From the NCBI RefSeq assembly GCF_000512695.2, contig NZ_AZRW02000004.1, forward strand, positions 124,001-188,000: a stretch of DNA of 64,000 bases. The letters run 5' to 3'. Of this stretch, positions 25,848 through 34,858 are shown in pieces; position 1 is the stretch's first letter; the number at the start of each line of letters is the position of its first letter. The notes beneath the pieces were generated by a model. It saw only the letters and a program-made list of their open reading frames with translations. It was not told where the DNA came from and did no database searches. Source of the stretch: Pseudomonas sp. QTF5. GTDB taxonomy: Bacteria > Pseudomonadota > Gammaproteobacteria > Pseudomonadales > Pseudomonadaceae. Made by a program: the position numbers and the translations under genes.

Positions 25848-26282
25848 GTGGAACACTCGCTCTTAGTTTGGTTGTTGCCGACTCTTGCCCTGGTTGTGGG
25901 TGTCGCCATTGGATTCCTGATCGCTCGCCTGGTGCCGAATGCCGCGCCTAACCGCACGCAACGTCAGCTGGATGATATTCAGGAACGTTTTGACAATTAT
26001 CAGAACGAAGTGGTCACCCACTTCAACAGCACTGCAACACTGGTCAAGAAACTGACTCAGAGCTATCAGGAAGTGCAGGATCATCTCGCCGAGGGCGCCA
26101 ACCGTCTGGCCCTGGACGAGCAGACTCGCCAACGCTTGCTGGCGGCCCTGCACGCCGACGCGGCACAGGCGCCGCGGGAACGCCTGACGCCACCGCGCGA
26201 TCAGGAACCGCCTCGCGACTACGCCCCTAAAATGCCGAACGCGCCAGGCATGCTCGATGAGCATTACGGCCTGAAGAAGTAA
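25848..26282 (+). CDS. zapG: Z-ring associated protein ZapG (YhcB, DUF1043)
   Basis: A 144-residue protein with one N-terminal membrane helix ('LLVWLLPTLALVVGVAIGFL') and a cytoplasmic coiled coil (about 35-100). The coil carries the DUF1043 signature 'FDNYQNEVVTHFNSTATLV'; the C-terminus is proline-rich. ZapG/YhcB links cell-envelope synthesis and division. It starts with GTG after AGGAAGGA and ends in a strong terminator. Confidence 0.92.
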   Translation: MEHSLLVWLLPTLALVVGVAIGFLIARLVPNAAPNRTQRQLDDIQERFDNYQNEVVTHFNSTATLVKKLTQSYQEVQDHLAEGANRLALDEQTRQRLLAALHADAAQAPRERLTPPRDQEPPRDYAPKMPNAPGMLDEHYGLKK

Positions 26283-26300
26283 TCAGGTTTCGCGCGATAC

Positions 26301-26340
26301 AAAAAGCCTTCGGACAAGCGATTGTCCGAGGGCTTTTTTT
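26301..26340 (+). terminator. Terminator of zapG
   Basis: The stem AAGCC-TTCGGACAA / TTGTCCGAGGGCTT is followed by a T-run of seven, 20 bases after the stop. Confidence 0.88.
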
Positions 26341-26371
26341 GTTTCTGTTTTTACGTTGCCTGTCCGGGCCT

Positions 26372-26459
26372 CTTCGCGAGCAAGCCCGCTCCCACATTAG
26401 TTGACCGCGTACCGACCAGCAACTCGGTCTAATGTGGGAGCGAGCTTGCTCGCGAAGGC
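26372..26459. repeat. REPIN, GAGCGGGCTTGCTCGCGAA type
   Basis: Inverted arms at 26372-26396 and 26433-26459; the second arm carries one change (GAGCGAGCTTG). Confidence 0.9.
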
Positions 26460-26474
26460 GTCAAAACAGGCGAC

Positions 26475-26516
26475 AAAAAAAGCCCGCCCGATCTGCTGAG
26501 GATCGGGCGGGCCTTT
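26475..26516 (-). terminator. Terminator of the OmpA-like lipoprotein gene
   Basis: The stem AGCCCGCCCGATC / GATCGGGCGGGCC with a short loop ends in an A-run on the + strand, which is a U-tract for the minus-strand transcript. Confidence 0.88.
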
Positions 26517-26543
26517 TACGCCTGGGGTTCAGTCAGACGGTTT

Positions 26544-27266
26544 TTAGTACTGCTGGACAGGTTGACCTTGCTGCTGATACTGCTGACCCGGAATCGCCTT
26601 CAGGTTGACCTCGACACGACGGTTCTGTGCCCGGCCATTCACATCACCATTGCTGGCAATCGGGTTATCCGGCCCGGCACCACGCGCCGACAGGTTGGCG
26701 CCGCTGACACCCTGGGAGGTCAGGTAAGTCGCCACGCTCTGGGCACGACGCTGGGACAGGTCCATGTTGTGCTGACGGCTGCCGGTGCTGTCGGTGTAGC
26801 CGACGATCTCGATCTGGTTTTGGTTGAACTCCTTGAGCGAGCCCGCCAGATTGTTCAGCGGCTGGTAGAAGCCCGACGCGATGTTCGCCGAATCGGTGGC
26901 GAATGTGATGTTGCCCGGCATGATCAGCTTGATCTGATCGCCTTGACGCTGCACTTCAACCCCAGTGTTGGCCATGCTGGCCCGCAATTTTTTCTCCTGC
27001 TGGTCGGCGTAGTAACCGTAACCGGCGGCGGAAGCCCCCACCACGGCGGCGCCAATCAGCGCGCCCTTGCCACGGTTATCGTGACCGATGGCAGCACCGG
27101 CCAGCGCACCGGCCAAAGCCCCGAGGCCACCGTATTTGGCGGTTTTACTCATGCCCGTAGAACCGCCATCAGCCTGACCCTGGTTGTCATAAGGGTTCTG
27201 CGATGCGCAACCGGACAACAAAGCCACAGCTGTAGCGACAATAATCAAACGACGCGAGGTGAACAT
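26544..27266 (-). CDS. OmpA-family outer-membrane lipoprotein
   Basis: A 240-residue lipoprotein. The lipobox is 'ALLSGCASQN' (lipidated Cys at about residue 20). A glycine-zipper stretch ('YGGLGALAGALAGAAIGHDN', then 'GALIGAAVVGASAAGYGYY') follows, and then a C-terminal OmpA peptidoglycan-binding domain with 'IVGYTDSTGSRQHNMDLSQR' and 'GAGPDNPIASN'. It is of the YiaD type and should tether the outer membrane to peptidoglycan. It has its own terminator and is monocistronic. Confidence 0.92.
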   Translation of the reverse strand: MFTSRRLIIVATAVALLSGCASQNPYDNQGQADGGSTGMSKTAKYGGLGALAGALAGAAIGHDNRGKGALIGAAVVGASAAGYGYYADQQEKKLRASMANTGVEVQRQGDQIKLIMPGNITFATDSANIASGFYQPLNNLAGSLKEFNQNQIEIVGYTDSTGSRQHNMDLSQRRAQSVATYLTSQGVSGANLSARGAGPDNPIASNGDVNGRAQNRRVEVNLKAIPGQQYQQQGQPVQQY

Positions 27267-27385
27267 GGAGAGCTCCTACTTTTTTTTTGCATTCTGTGGT
27301 GCAGCGGACTTAAGCAATGAACCTTTGCGGGCGTTGGATCATGGCCAACGCCAAAAATTCCGTCGTGCCTTTCACAACTGCATCT

Positions 27386-28027
27386 TCAGGCTCGTACAAA
27401 GGGGTTACCGCGCATTTCATCGCCCAGACGAGTATCCGGACCATGACCGGTCACCACCGTCGCCTCTTCGTCGAGGGTATACAACCGTTGCTTGATCGAA
27501 CGCACGAGAGCCGCCTGATCGCCTCCCCACAAATCCGTACGCCCTACCCCGCGCTTGAACAGCGTATCACCGGCAATCAGCAGCTTAGCTTCTGAAAACC
27601 AAAAGCTCATGGAACCTGGTGTATGACCCGGCGTGTGCAACGCCACGCCACACCCGCAAGCCAGCTCTTCATCGTCGGCCAACCAGCGATCCGGCGATGG
27701 CACGGGAGTGTAAGGCACACCGAACATCTGGCACTGCATCTCCAGATTGTCCCAGAGGAATTGATCGTCTTTATGCAGGTGCAGCGTCGCGCCGGTTTTC
27801 TCCTTGAGCTGCCCGGAAGCCAGGAAGTGATCGAGGTGCGCATGGGTGTGGATGATGCTGACCACCTTCAGGCCCAAGGCATCGAGGCGCGCGAGGATCA
27901 GTTCATGATTGCCGCCCGGGTCGACGACGATGGCTTTTTTGGTGATCGGGTCGCCTATGATTGTGCAGTTGCACTGCAACGGGCCGACGGGGAAGGTTTC
28001 GCGGATGAGGGTGGGTTGCTGGGACAT
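27386..28027 (-). CDS. MBL-fold metallo-hydrolase (GloB/YcbL-like)
   Basis: A 213-residue metallo-beta-lactamase-fold enzyme with the metal ligands 'HTHAHLDHF' and further histidines in 'LHTPGHTPGSMSFW' and 'VVTGHGPDT'. The size and the N-terminal 'NCTIIGDP' suit a glyoxalase II-like thioester hydrolase of the YcbL group. The ATG at 28027 was chosen because the fold begins there; the longer reading runs into the next gene's terminal region. The exact thioester is unknown. Confidence 0.9.
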   Translation of the reverse strand: MSQQPTLIRETFPVGPLQCNCTIIGDPITKKAIVVDPGGNHELILARLDALGLKVVSIIHTHAHLDHFLASGQLKEKTGATLHLHKDDQFLWDNLEMQCQMFGVPYTPVPSPDRWLADDEELACGCGVALHTPGHTPGSMSFWFSEAKLLIAGDTLFKRGVGRTDLWGGDQAALVRSIKQRLYTLDEEATVVTGHGPDTRLGDEMRGNPFVRA

Positions 28028-28112
28028 CGGGGCACGCTCGGGAAACAGGAATGGCCAATTTTGGCACAGAATTGCCCTGAGCCATTTACCCCATGTGCAT
28101 TGTAAAAATGCG

Positions 28113-30851
28113 TTACCCCAACACGCCCAACTCCTTCGCCCGCGCCACCGCCTGCGTACGCCGCTCAACCCCCAACTTACTGTTGATATGACTGGCATGG
28201 GTTTTCACCGTGTGCAGAGAAATAAACAACTGATCGCTGATTTCCTGGTTCGAACACCCTTGGGCAATCAGTCGCAGAACGGCCAGTTCACGCGTACTGA
28301 GTTGTTCGGCAGCAGGTGATGACTCCACCATCGGCCGAGAGACCAGGGCCGGAAGTTTTTCCGAGAGGCTCTGCGAAACGGCCGTCGGCGCACAGAGTTG
28401 AAGTTGCCCGCGCAGCCAGTCCGGGTGTTTGGTCAACAATTGTTCAAACGGTTGCAGGACGCCACCGGCGGCCGCTTCCAAAGCCTGGATCAATGCCTTG
28501 CGGGCCTCGGATTCGCGCCCGCCCGCCAATAACAGCATGACTTTCTGATTCAGCGCCATCACGCTGAGCATCTGCCGGCCACTGTGCTGACCGTGTTCAT
28601 GCAGTGCATTCAAGCGCCCTTCGGCGAGCATGGGCTGGCCTTTCATCACGTCCAGAACCGCCTGTTGCAGTTCAATGTGCAGCGGCAGTTGCGGATGGAA
28701 CTCCGGGGGGGCCGCGGGATGCTCGCCGTTGTAGGTCTGGCCCAGTCGCGCGAGCCAGGCTTCGGCGAGGTCGGTGCGGCCCTGGGCCAGCCAGAGTTCG
28801 CATTTGACCAGGGTGATCATCGCCAGGTAGTAAATCGGCGGGACATCCCAGATGTGCATCAGGCGCTCGGCCTCGGCCAATTCGGCGAAGGCTTTGGCAA
28901 ACTCGCCGCTGCCGCCCTCCAGACGGGCAATCACGCAGTGGCCGATCAGCACACTGATGTCGCGACAGGCCCGCGCTTCGCCCAAACCCGCGAGCAAACG
29001 TGCTCGTGCGGCCTGGGGTTGCAAGCGCAGCGCCAGCAAGAATCCCTCGTATAAGGTCAACCGTGCGCGCACCGCGTAAAGCCGTTGCGGGGATAAGCCT
29101 TGCAGGCGTTGCAATCCCTGGCGGACTTCGTCCAGTGAACGAAGAATCTCCCCGCGCGCTTGCAGTACGCGGGCGCGATCGTAATGGGCCAGCGCCTCGA
29201 ACAGCGGATTGCCGACCCGTTGTGCCAGCTCAAGGGACTCACGATTCAACCCTCGTGCACGCCAGAGGTCACTGTCGGCAATGGCCAGGTTCGACAATGT
29301 CGAGAGGCACATCAGGCGCTGCCCATAGCGTTTGGCCGGCAGGCTCTCCAGCGCTTCGGTGCAATAGAGCAACGTCAGCTCGCGATTGCCTCGCCCCCGG
29401 GCAATGATGCCGCTCAGGGCCAGCCATTGCGCCAGCATGGATTTTTGCGCAGTGGCCGAAGGGGCCGGCAGGAAGCGGCTCAAGTGGCTGGCCAGTTCCT
29501 CGGCGGCGTCCAGTTGGCAGGCCAGTCCCAACGCCCAGCTGTAGAGCACGATCAGCCGTGGCGTGCTGATCAGCAGGCTGTCGGGCAAGTCCATTTTCCA
29601 GCGCAACAACATGCCGACGTTCTGCTCGGCCAGCAGTTGTTCTTCAGAGAGGTTTTGTACCAGATTCGCCGCAACATCCAGATGCCCGGCACGCAACGCC
29701 TGCTCCACCGCCTCATCGAGTAACCCTTGGGCGTTGAACCAGCGGCAGGCACGCAGATGCAGGCTGGCCGTCGGCACCATCGCCTGCGCGGTGGGCCGGC
29801 TGCGCAGCAGGTCGGAAAACAGGTGGTGATAGCGATACCAGTGACCGTGTTCGTCCAGCGGCACCAGAAACACCTGATGCGCCAGCAGGAAACGCAGGAT
29901 CTCGGCACTGTCATGGGCTTCGCGCACCGCGTCGCACAATTCGCTGCAAAAGCGCTCTTGAGGCGCGGTGTCGTACAGGAATGACTGCACCTCGGCAGGC
30001 AGACTATCGATGACCTCTTCAAGGAGGTAATCGCGAATCAGCCCTTCGCCACCATACAACGATTGGGGCAATGCACCCTCGCTGCCCGCCTCGGAGGCCG
30101 CCAGCAGCCAGAAGCGCAGCCCTGCCACCCAGCCTTCGCTACGCTGGATCAAACTCTCCAGCGCCTCGCCACGCAATGAAATGCTGTGTCGATCAAGCAG
30201 GGTCAGGGCTTCATCATGGGTCAGTCGAAGATCCTGCTCATGCAACTCGAGCAGTTGCCGCGACAGGCGCAGGCGCGCCAGATGCCAGTCGGGACGTTGC
30301 CGGCTGGTGACCATGACCAGCAGACCGTCGGGTAAATGATTGAGAAAAAATTGCAGACAACGATCAAGCACCGGGCCCTGGGCCAGATGATAGTCATCAA
30401 GTACCAGCAACAGTGGCGTACCGGGGGACAGATGCACAGCCAGCTCATCGAGCAAACCGTCCAGCCATTCTTCGAAAGCGAACGGTTGATGACGTTGGCG
30501 CATTTTCAGCAGCCCCAGCGCCTGACTGCCCAGTTGCGGAAAATACTCCTGAAGGCCTTCGAGCAGACGCTCAAGAAAACGGCCGGGATCGCTGTCCCGA
30601 GGACTTAACCCCAGCCACAGGCTTTGCCAGTGATCCGGCAACCCCTGACAAAACTCCACTGCCAATGAACTCTTGCCGAACCCCGCCGGCGCACTGACCA
30701 GCAACAGCCTGCCACCGAGGCCGGCGCTCAGGCGCTCGCACAAACGCGGCCGCAGCACATGGCCGTCGGGCAGCGGAGGCCGGAAAAAGCGCCCGTCCAA
30801 TACAGCGACGGCAACGCTTGCAGGGCCCGGAAGTGGGGACAGATCAGTCAT
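28113..30851 (-). CDS. MalT-type LuxR-family ATP-dependent regulator
   Basis: A 912-residue STAND-class activator. The N-terminal NTPase has the P-loop 'SAPAGFGKSSLAVEF' (about 54-68) and Walker B 'PLLLVLDDYHLAQG'. A long helical repeat region (about 350-820) is the probable ligand sensor. A C-terminal LuxR HTH follows ('LSTRELAVLRLIAQGCSNQE', then 'HTVKTHASHINSKLGVERR'). Large regulators of this kind often neighbour catabolic genes in Pseudomonas. It is on the same strand as, and downstream of, the DUF1329/DUF1302 pair, separated by a terminator and a REPIN, and is a likely regulator of that pair. Confidence 0.92.
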   Translation of the reverse strand: MTDLSPLPGPASVAVAVLDGRFFRPPLPDGHVLRPRLCERLSAGLGGRLLLVSAPAGFGKSSLAVEFCQGLPDHWQSLWLGLSPRDSDPGRFLERLLEGLQEYFPQLGSQALGLLKMRQRHQPFAFEEWLDGLLDELAVHLSPGTPLLLVLDDYHLAQGPVLDRCLQFFLNHLPDGLLVMVTSRQRPDWHLARLRLSRQLLELHEQDLRLTHDEALTLLDRHSISLRGEALESLIQRSEGWVAGLRFWLLAASEAGSEGALPQSLYGGEGLIRDYLLEEVIDSLPAEVQSFLYDTAPQERFCSELCDAVREAHDSAEILRFLLAHQVFLVPLDEHGHWYRYHHLFSDLLRSRPTAQAMVPTASLHLRACRWFNAQGLLDEAVEQALRAGHLDVAANLVQNLSEEQLLAEQNVGMLLRWKMDLPDSLLISTPRLIVLYSWALGLACQLDAAEELASHLSRFLPAPSATAQKSMLAQWLALSGIIARGRGNRELTLLYCTEALESLPAKRYGQRLMCLSTLSNLAIADSDLWRARGLNRESLELAQRVGNPLFEALAHYDRARVLQARGEILRSLDEVRQGLQRLQGLSPQRLYAVRARLTLYEGFLLALRLQPQAARARLLAGLGEARACRDISVLIGHCVIARLEGGSGEFAKAFAELAEAERLMHIWDVPPIYYLAMITLVKCELWLAQGRTDLAEAWLARLGQTYNGEHPAAPPEFHPQLPLHIELQQAVLDVMKGQPMLAEGRLNALHEHGQHSGRQMLSVMALNQKVMLLLAGGRESEARKALIQALEAAAGGVLQPFEQLLTKHPDWLRGQLQLCAPTAVSQSLSEKLPALVSRPMVESSPAAEQLSTRELAVLRLIAQGCSNQEISDQLFISLHTVKTHASHINSKLGVERRTQAVARAKELGVLG

Positions 30852-31016
30852 GGCCGGCTCTTGTTTGAAAGGCTGATGGCGGCGTTACAGATGTCCGCAG
30901 CCTAGCGGTAAACGAAGAGCTATTGAAGGTTATTGCTACAAATGGCTACAAAAAGACTACGAGCAGAAGTTGCCAAGCCTGAGGTGCGGTTTTTTTCAAC
31001 AGACCGTGTCGCGCCC

Positions 31017-31110
31017 TTCGCGAGCAAGCCCGCTCCCACACTGGATCTCCATTGCTCACAGATTGTATGTCCACCGAAGTTCAAATGTGGGAGCGGGCTT
31101 GCTCGCGAAG
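31017..31110. repeat. REPIN, GAGCGGGCTTGCTCGCGAA type
   Basis: Arms at 31017-31040 and 31085-31110. With the terminator at 31183 it accounts for most of the 392-base gap between the LuxR gene and the DUF1329 gene; the remainder should hold the LuxR-gene promoter. Confidence 0.9.
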
Positions 31111-31182
31111 GGGCCATCACAGTCACCGACTGTTTCGCGAGTCCCTCCGCCTCAACAAGTGCGCCTTGATACACACTCCGAT

Positions 31183-31216
31183 AAAAAAACGCCCCGAACC
31201 GTCGGGGCGTTTTTTC
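31183..31216 (-). terminator. Terminator of the DUF1302-DUF1329 operon
   Basis: The stem CGCCCCGA / TCGGGGCG with a 4-base loop and A and T runs, 28 bases after the DUF1329 stop. Confidence 0.9.
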
Positions 31217-31243
31217 GAGGATGCGGCCTCGGGTTACAACGTA

Positions 31244-32608
31244 TTAGCGAACGCCTTCCTGACGCAACGCTGCCGGCGTGAAGTCTGCGGTGCTGGCAGT
31301 GAAGCCGAAGTTATACGCCGACTTCTCTTCGTTCTTCATGCCCAGGGCCAGGTAGCGGCCCGATTGCAGGTCGTACAGGGTTTCGAGGGCGTACCACGGC
31401 ACTTGCTTGTCGTAGTAGTTCTCGGAGTGAGCCTCGGCGACACGCCACAGTTGCCCGCGACCGTCGTAGTGGTCGACCACAGCCGCCTGCCAGGTGTCTT
31501 CGTCGATGTAGAAGTCACGTTTGGCGTAGATGTGACGCTGACCTTCCTTCAGGGTCGCGACCACATGCCAGACCCGACGCAGCTCATAGCGAGCCAGATC
31601 CTGGTTGATATGGCCGGCCTTGATGATGTCGGCGTACTTCAGTTTAGGATCATCGAGTTTGTGGCTGTCGGAGGCGATGTACATCTCTTTCTTGCCTTCG
31701 AGCTTCCAGTCATAGCGATCCGGCGCACCGTTGTACATGTCCAGGTTGTCGGAGGTGCGCAGGCCATCGGCAGCGGTACCCGGTCCGTCATAGGACACTT
31801 GCGGCGCACGACGCACACGGCGCTGCCCGGCGTTGTAGACCCACGCCGAACGCGGCTCTTTAACCTGATCGAGGGTTTCGTGCACCAGCAGCACGCCACC
31901 GGCCAGACGAGCCGGCGCGGTCACTTTCTGCTTGAAGTAGAACAGAATGTTGCCCGGGTTTTTTGGGTCGTAATCCTTCATCTTGTCGCGGAACACGAAC
32001 TGGTCCTCGAAGTACACCAGGCTGAACGAGCCGTTCGGCTGTGGCGTGGCCTGGGTTAACAGGCGGGTCACACTGCCGCCGCGATAACGGGTGATATGGT
32101 TCCAGATGACTTCAACGCCGCTTTTCGGAATCGGGAACGGGATCGCGGTTTCGAAATTTTCCAGACCGTTGCCGCCGGACACCAGATTAGTATTGGTGGC
32201 GTTCCTCTTGATCGCGGCAAACACCTCATCCGGCACGGTGGCGCCGCGATGGGACGGGTAGACCGGCATCTTGAAGGTTTCCGGGTAACGCTTGAACATC
32301 GCGTACTGACCCGGCGCGAGCTTGTCCTTGTACTGATCGACGTTTTGCGCGGTGATGGTGAGCAGCGGTTTTTCATTCGGGAACGGGTCAGCCAGGAAAC
32401 CTTTGCTGTCTACGGCACCGGCGTTTTTCGGCATAGGTTTCCAGGCCGGGATCGAACCGTCGGCGTTGCCCGCCATCTCGGCGCCCATCGGGGTCAGGCT
32501 CTTGCCCAGCTTGTCCGCTTCGGCCGCAGGGACCGCCGCCATGACACCGGTCGCCAGCAATGAAAGCCCCAGAACGCCAACGTGGAACAGACTCTTTGTT
32601 ATTTTCAT
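31244..32608 (-). CDS. DUF1329 outer-membrane-associated exported protein
   Basis: A 454-residue exported protein with a signal peptide (1-24, 'LLATGVMAAVPAAE'). The mature part has the DUF1329 pattern, including 'LGKSLTPMGAEMAGNADGSI' near the N-terminus and 'YDWKLEGKKEMYIASDSHK' later; the fold resembles LolB-like lipoprotein carriers. DUF1329 is nearly always paired with DUF1302, as here (28-base gap). The pair is linked in the literature to export or uptake of hydrophobic substrates, but no molecular role is settled. Confidence 0.9.
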   Translation of the reverse strand: MKITKSLFHVGVLGLSLLATGVMAAVPAAEADKLGKSLTPMGAEMAGNADGSIPAWKPMPKNAGAVDSKGFLADPFPNEKPLLTITAQNVDQYKDKLAPGQYAMFKRYPETFKMPVYPSHRGATVPDEVFAAIKRNATNTNLVSGGNGLENFETAIPFPIPKSGVEVIWNHITRYRGGSVTRLLTQATPQPNGSFSLVYFEDQFVFRDKMKDYDPKNPGNILFYFKQKVTAPARLAGGVLLVHETLDQVKEPRSAWVYNAGQRRVRRAPQVSYDGPGTAADGLRTSDNLDMYNGAPDRYDWKLEGKKEMYIASDSHKLDDPKLKYADIIKAGHINQDLARYELRRVWHVVATLKEGQRHIYAKRDFYIDEDTWQAAVVDHYDGRGQLWRVAEAHSENYYDKQVPWYALETLYDLQSGRYLALGMKNEEKSAYNFGFTASTADFTPAALRQEGVR

Positions 32609-32636
32609 AAATGTGTTCGTCCTGAAAATACAGTGC

Positions 32637-34526
32637 TTAGAAGTTCACGCCGAAGCTGAGCGCAACGAAGTCGCGATCATCTACGGTGGTGTACTCGCCG
32701 TCGAAGAAGTTGGTGTACGCCAGGCTCGCGGTGTAGGTGTTCTGGTATTCGGCATCGACACCCAGGCTCACCGCTTTACGACCTTCCTCGAAGTTGCCGC
32801 CAGGGCCCGGCGAGTAACCGCTCACGTCGTGGGACCAGGCCACGTTCGGCTTGAGGTTCACACCGGCGAATACGTCGTTGTATTCCCAGATGGCGCGACC
32901 GCGATAACCCCACGACATCGACGTGGTAAAGCCCTCGTCCTCGCAATTGCGGCTGCGGTTGTTGGCAGCAGTACCTGGGCCGGCACCGTTGATTGTGCTG
33001 GTGTTCAGAATCGCCGAGCAGGTGTTGAGGCCGCCGGTAGACGGCAGTTCACCTGGCCCGTAGACCGGGTCACGGCCGTAACGGACGTCGGAGCTGCTTT
33101 CCAGGCCGCCAACATGGGTCACGCCCACTTCACCCACCAGGGTCAGACGGCTGGCGCCCATGACCTGATCGAAGAAGTGCGTCAGGGTGGTCTGGAACTG
33201 GGTGATTTCCTTGCGGCGATAGCCGTGCAGATCCTGACCCGGTACACCGGGGAGCAGCGAAGCGTTGGTCAGGGCGCCGCCCAATGGGCGCACGCCGGCA
33301 AACAGGATGTCAGTGGAGTTGAGCTGCACCGGCGCGTTCGGACGGTAGCTGAGCTCGCCGCTCCACGCCGTACCGGTAGGCAGGGTAGTGGAGAAGCTCA
33401 GACCGTAGAGACGGATGTCTTCCGGGTATTCGACGAAGTACTCGGAATTACCGGCGACCACCAGCGGCCCCAGCGCGCGGAACGCGGCCGGCAAAGCTGC
33501 CACGCCGTTGTAGATCGATTGCGGAGCACCTGTGGCGCTGAAGATCGGCGCCCGGCTGTGGTAGTTCATGAAATACGCGCCGAACTCGGTATCGAGCGGT
33601 TCGAACATGTACTTCAAGGACGCGCCCCACTGGCCGCTGTCCCGCGCATCGCGATCAGGACCGCGACGCACCAGTACACCTTCTTCGTTGACGTCGACGC
33701 CCGCGTTGGCCAATGGGCCCAATGCGATGGCCGGAATGGTCGAGCGCTTGTTCAGCACGCGCAGGTTGTCGGTGCAACCGTCGGCAATGATGTCCGGCTG
33801 AGAGAAGAAGGTGCCGCAGTTATCGACGACGGTCTGGTCCCATTCCAGCTGATAGAACGCTTCGGCCGACAGATTGTCGGTCAGGCTCTGGGATACATAG
33901 AACATATTGACCGGGATCAGACCTTCCTTGACCTCGGCACCGGGACGACGGAATGCGGACACGTCGATCGGGTTGATCGAGTTGATGCCGCCACCGATGA
34001 AGGTACTTTCACCCCAGCTCACAACCTGCTTGCCCAGACGCACGGAACCCGGCTGATCGGCAATGGAGTAGTTGTGGTAGACGAAGGCGTCGAGGATCTG
34101 GCCGCCGGCAGACTTGGCGCCTTCCTTGCGATTTTCGTCGCTGATGTCCTTGAACTCGCGGCTTTCATCCTTGAGTTCGAAGTCATACCAATATTTGCCC
34201 CGGACGAAGACGCCGGTGTCGCCGTATTTCAATTCAAGGTCATGGATGCCCTTGAAGATCTTCGAGAAAGTTTCGCCGCTCTTGAAGTTGTTGTGACCGT
34301 CATCGGACGTCTGGGACAGGCCGTGGCCCCCGTTATTGACGCCGATGAGGTTCTTGTTCGGGCTCTGAGTAGACCAACTGGCTCCGATCGACAGGGATGA
34401 GTCGAATTGACCTTCGATCTCACCGACGTTGAAACTGACGCCGAATGCAGGCCCGGCGAGCGAAGAGGCGAGACTGACTGCCAGGGGCAGTTTCGCCCGG
34501 CGCCAGAACTGGTTTACTGATGTCAT
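32637..34526 (-). CDS. DUF1302 outer-membrane protein
   Basis: A 629-residue exported protein with a signal peptide (about 1-29, cleaved near 'GPAFGVSF'). Many alternating beta strands lead to a C-terminal aromatic residue ('VALSFGVNF'), the pattern of a beta-barrel. Conserved DUF1302 elements include 'IGASWSTQSPNKNLIGVNNG' and 'RLGKQVVSWGEST'. It may form a FadL-like channel for hydrophobic compounds. The ATG at 34526 was chosen because it starts the signal peptide; the ORF extends a further 32 codons upstream. It heads the DUF1302-DUF1329 operon. Confidence 0.88.
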   Translation of the reverse strand: MTSVNQFWRRAKLPLAVSLASSLAGPAFGVSFNVGEIEGQFDSSLSIGASWSTQSPNKNLIGVNNGGHGLSQTSDDGHNNFKSGETFSKIFKGIHDLELKYGDTGVFVRGKYWYDFELKDESREFKDISDENRKEGAKSAGGQILDAFVYHNYSIADQPGSVRLGKQVVSWGESTFIGGGINSINPIDVSAFRRPGAEVKEGLIPVNMFYVSQSLTDNLSAEAFYQLEWDQTVVDNCGTFFSQPDIIADGCTDNLRVLNKRSTIPAIALGPLANAGVDVNEEGVLVRRGPDRDARDSGQWGASLKYMFEPLDTEFGAYFMNYHSRAPIFSATGAPQSIYNGVAALPAAFRALGPLVVAGNSEYFVEYPEDIRLYGLSFSTTLPTGTAWSGELSYRPNAPVQLNSTDILFAGVRPLGGALTNASLLPGVPGQDLHGYRRKEITQFQTTLTHFFDQVMGASRLTLVGEVGVTHVGGLESSSDVRYGRDPVYGPGELPSTGGLNTCSAILNTSTINGAGPGTAANNRSRNCEDEGFTTSMSWGYRGRAIWEYNDVFAGVNLKPNVAWSHDVSGYSPGPGGNFEEGRKAVSLGVDAEYQNTYTASLAYTNFFDGEYTTVDDRDFVALSFGVNF

Positions 34527-34858
34527 CGACGCTACTCCATGTGCATTATTTGGCTGAGTACTTTTAAAAACGTTGTGGGTGACCGGAAGCCAAGCGGTTC
34601 CGACGTCACTCCAAAGTTGCATCGCCCCGTTTTATGCGCGCGCTCCGTTCTTAAAAATTCCTTGAGCGGACTATAGCCAGCAGGTAGTAGTGCTTGATCC
34701 CTCTAAAGTGTGATTTGCAGCTGCCGGCCACTCTGGAACAGTCCTTTCGCCAGTCCGACACATGTCGGCACGGCAAGGATGGCTGAAAATTCGGATTTCA
34801 CAAGCCAAGCGTTTGCTTGGTGGGTCTGGCGCGCCGTTTTCGGCGCGCCAGAGGACGC
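34527..34858. other. DUF1302 upstream region with two hairpins
   Basis: This 332-base gap holds the promoter of the DUF1302-DUF1329 operon. Near its right end are two palindromes, CCAAGC-GTTT-GCTTGG (34805-34820) and TCTGGCGCGCC / GGCGCGCCAGA (34825-34852). The second probably ends the upstream acyl-CoA ligase transcript, though no U-tract is visible. Confidence 0.55.

Noticed and set aside
32352..34400. A 682-codon open frame on the + strand opposite DUF1302/DUF1329
   Set aside because: It spans two real genes in antisense and encodes low-complexity, Arg/Val/His-rich sequence.
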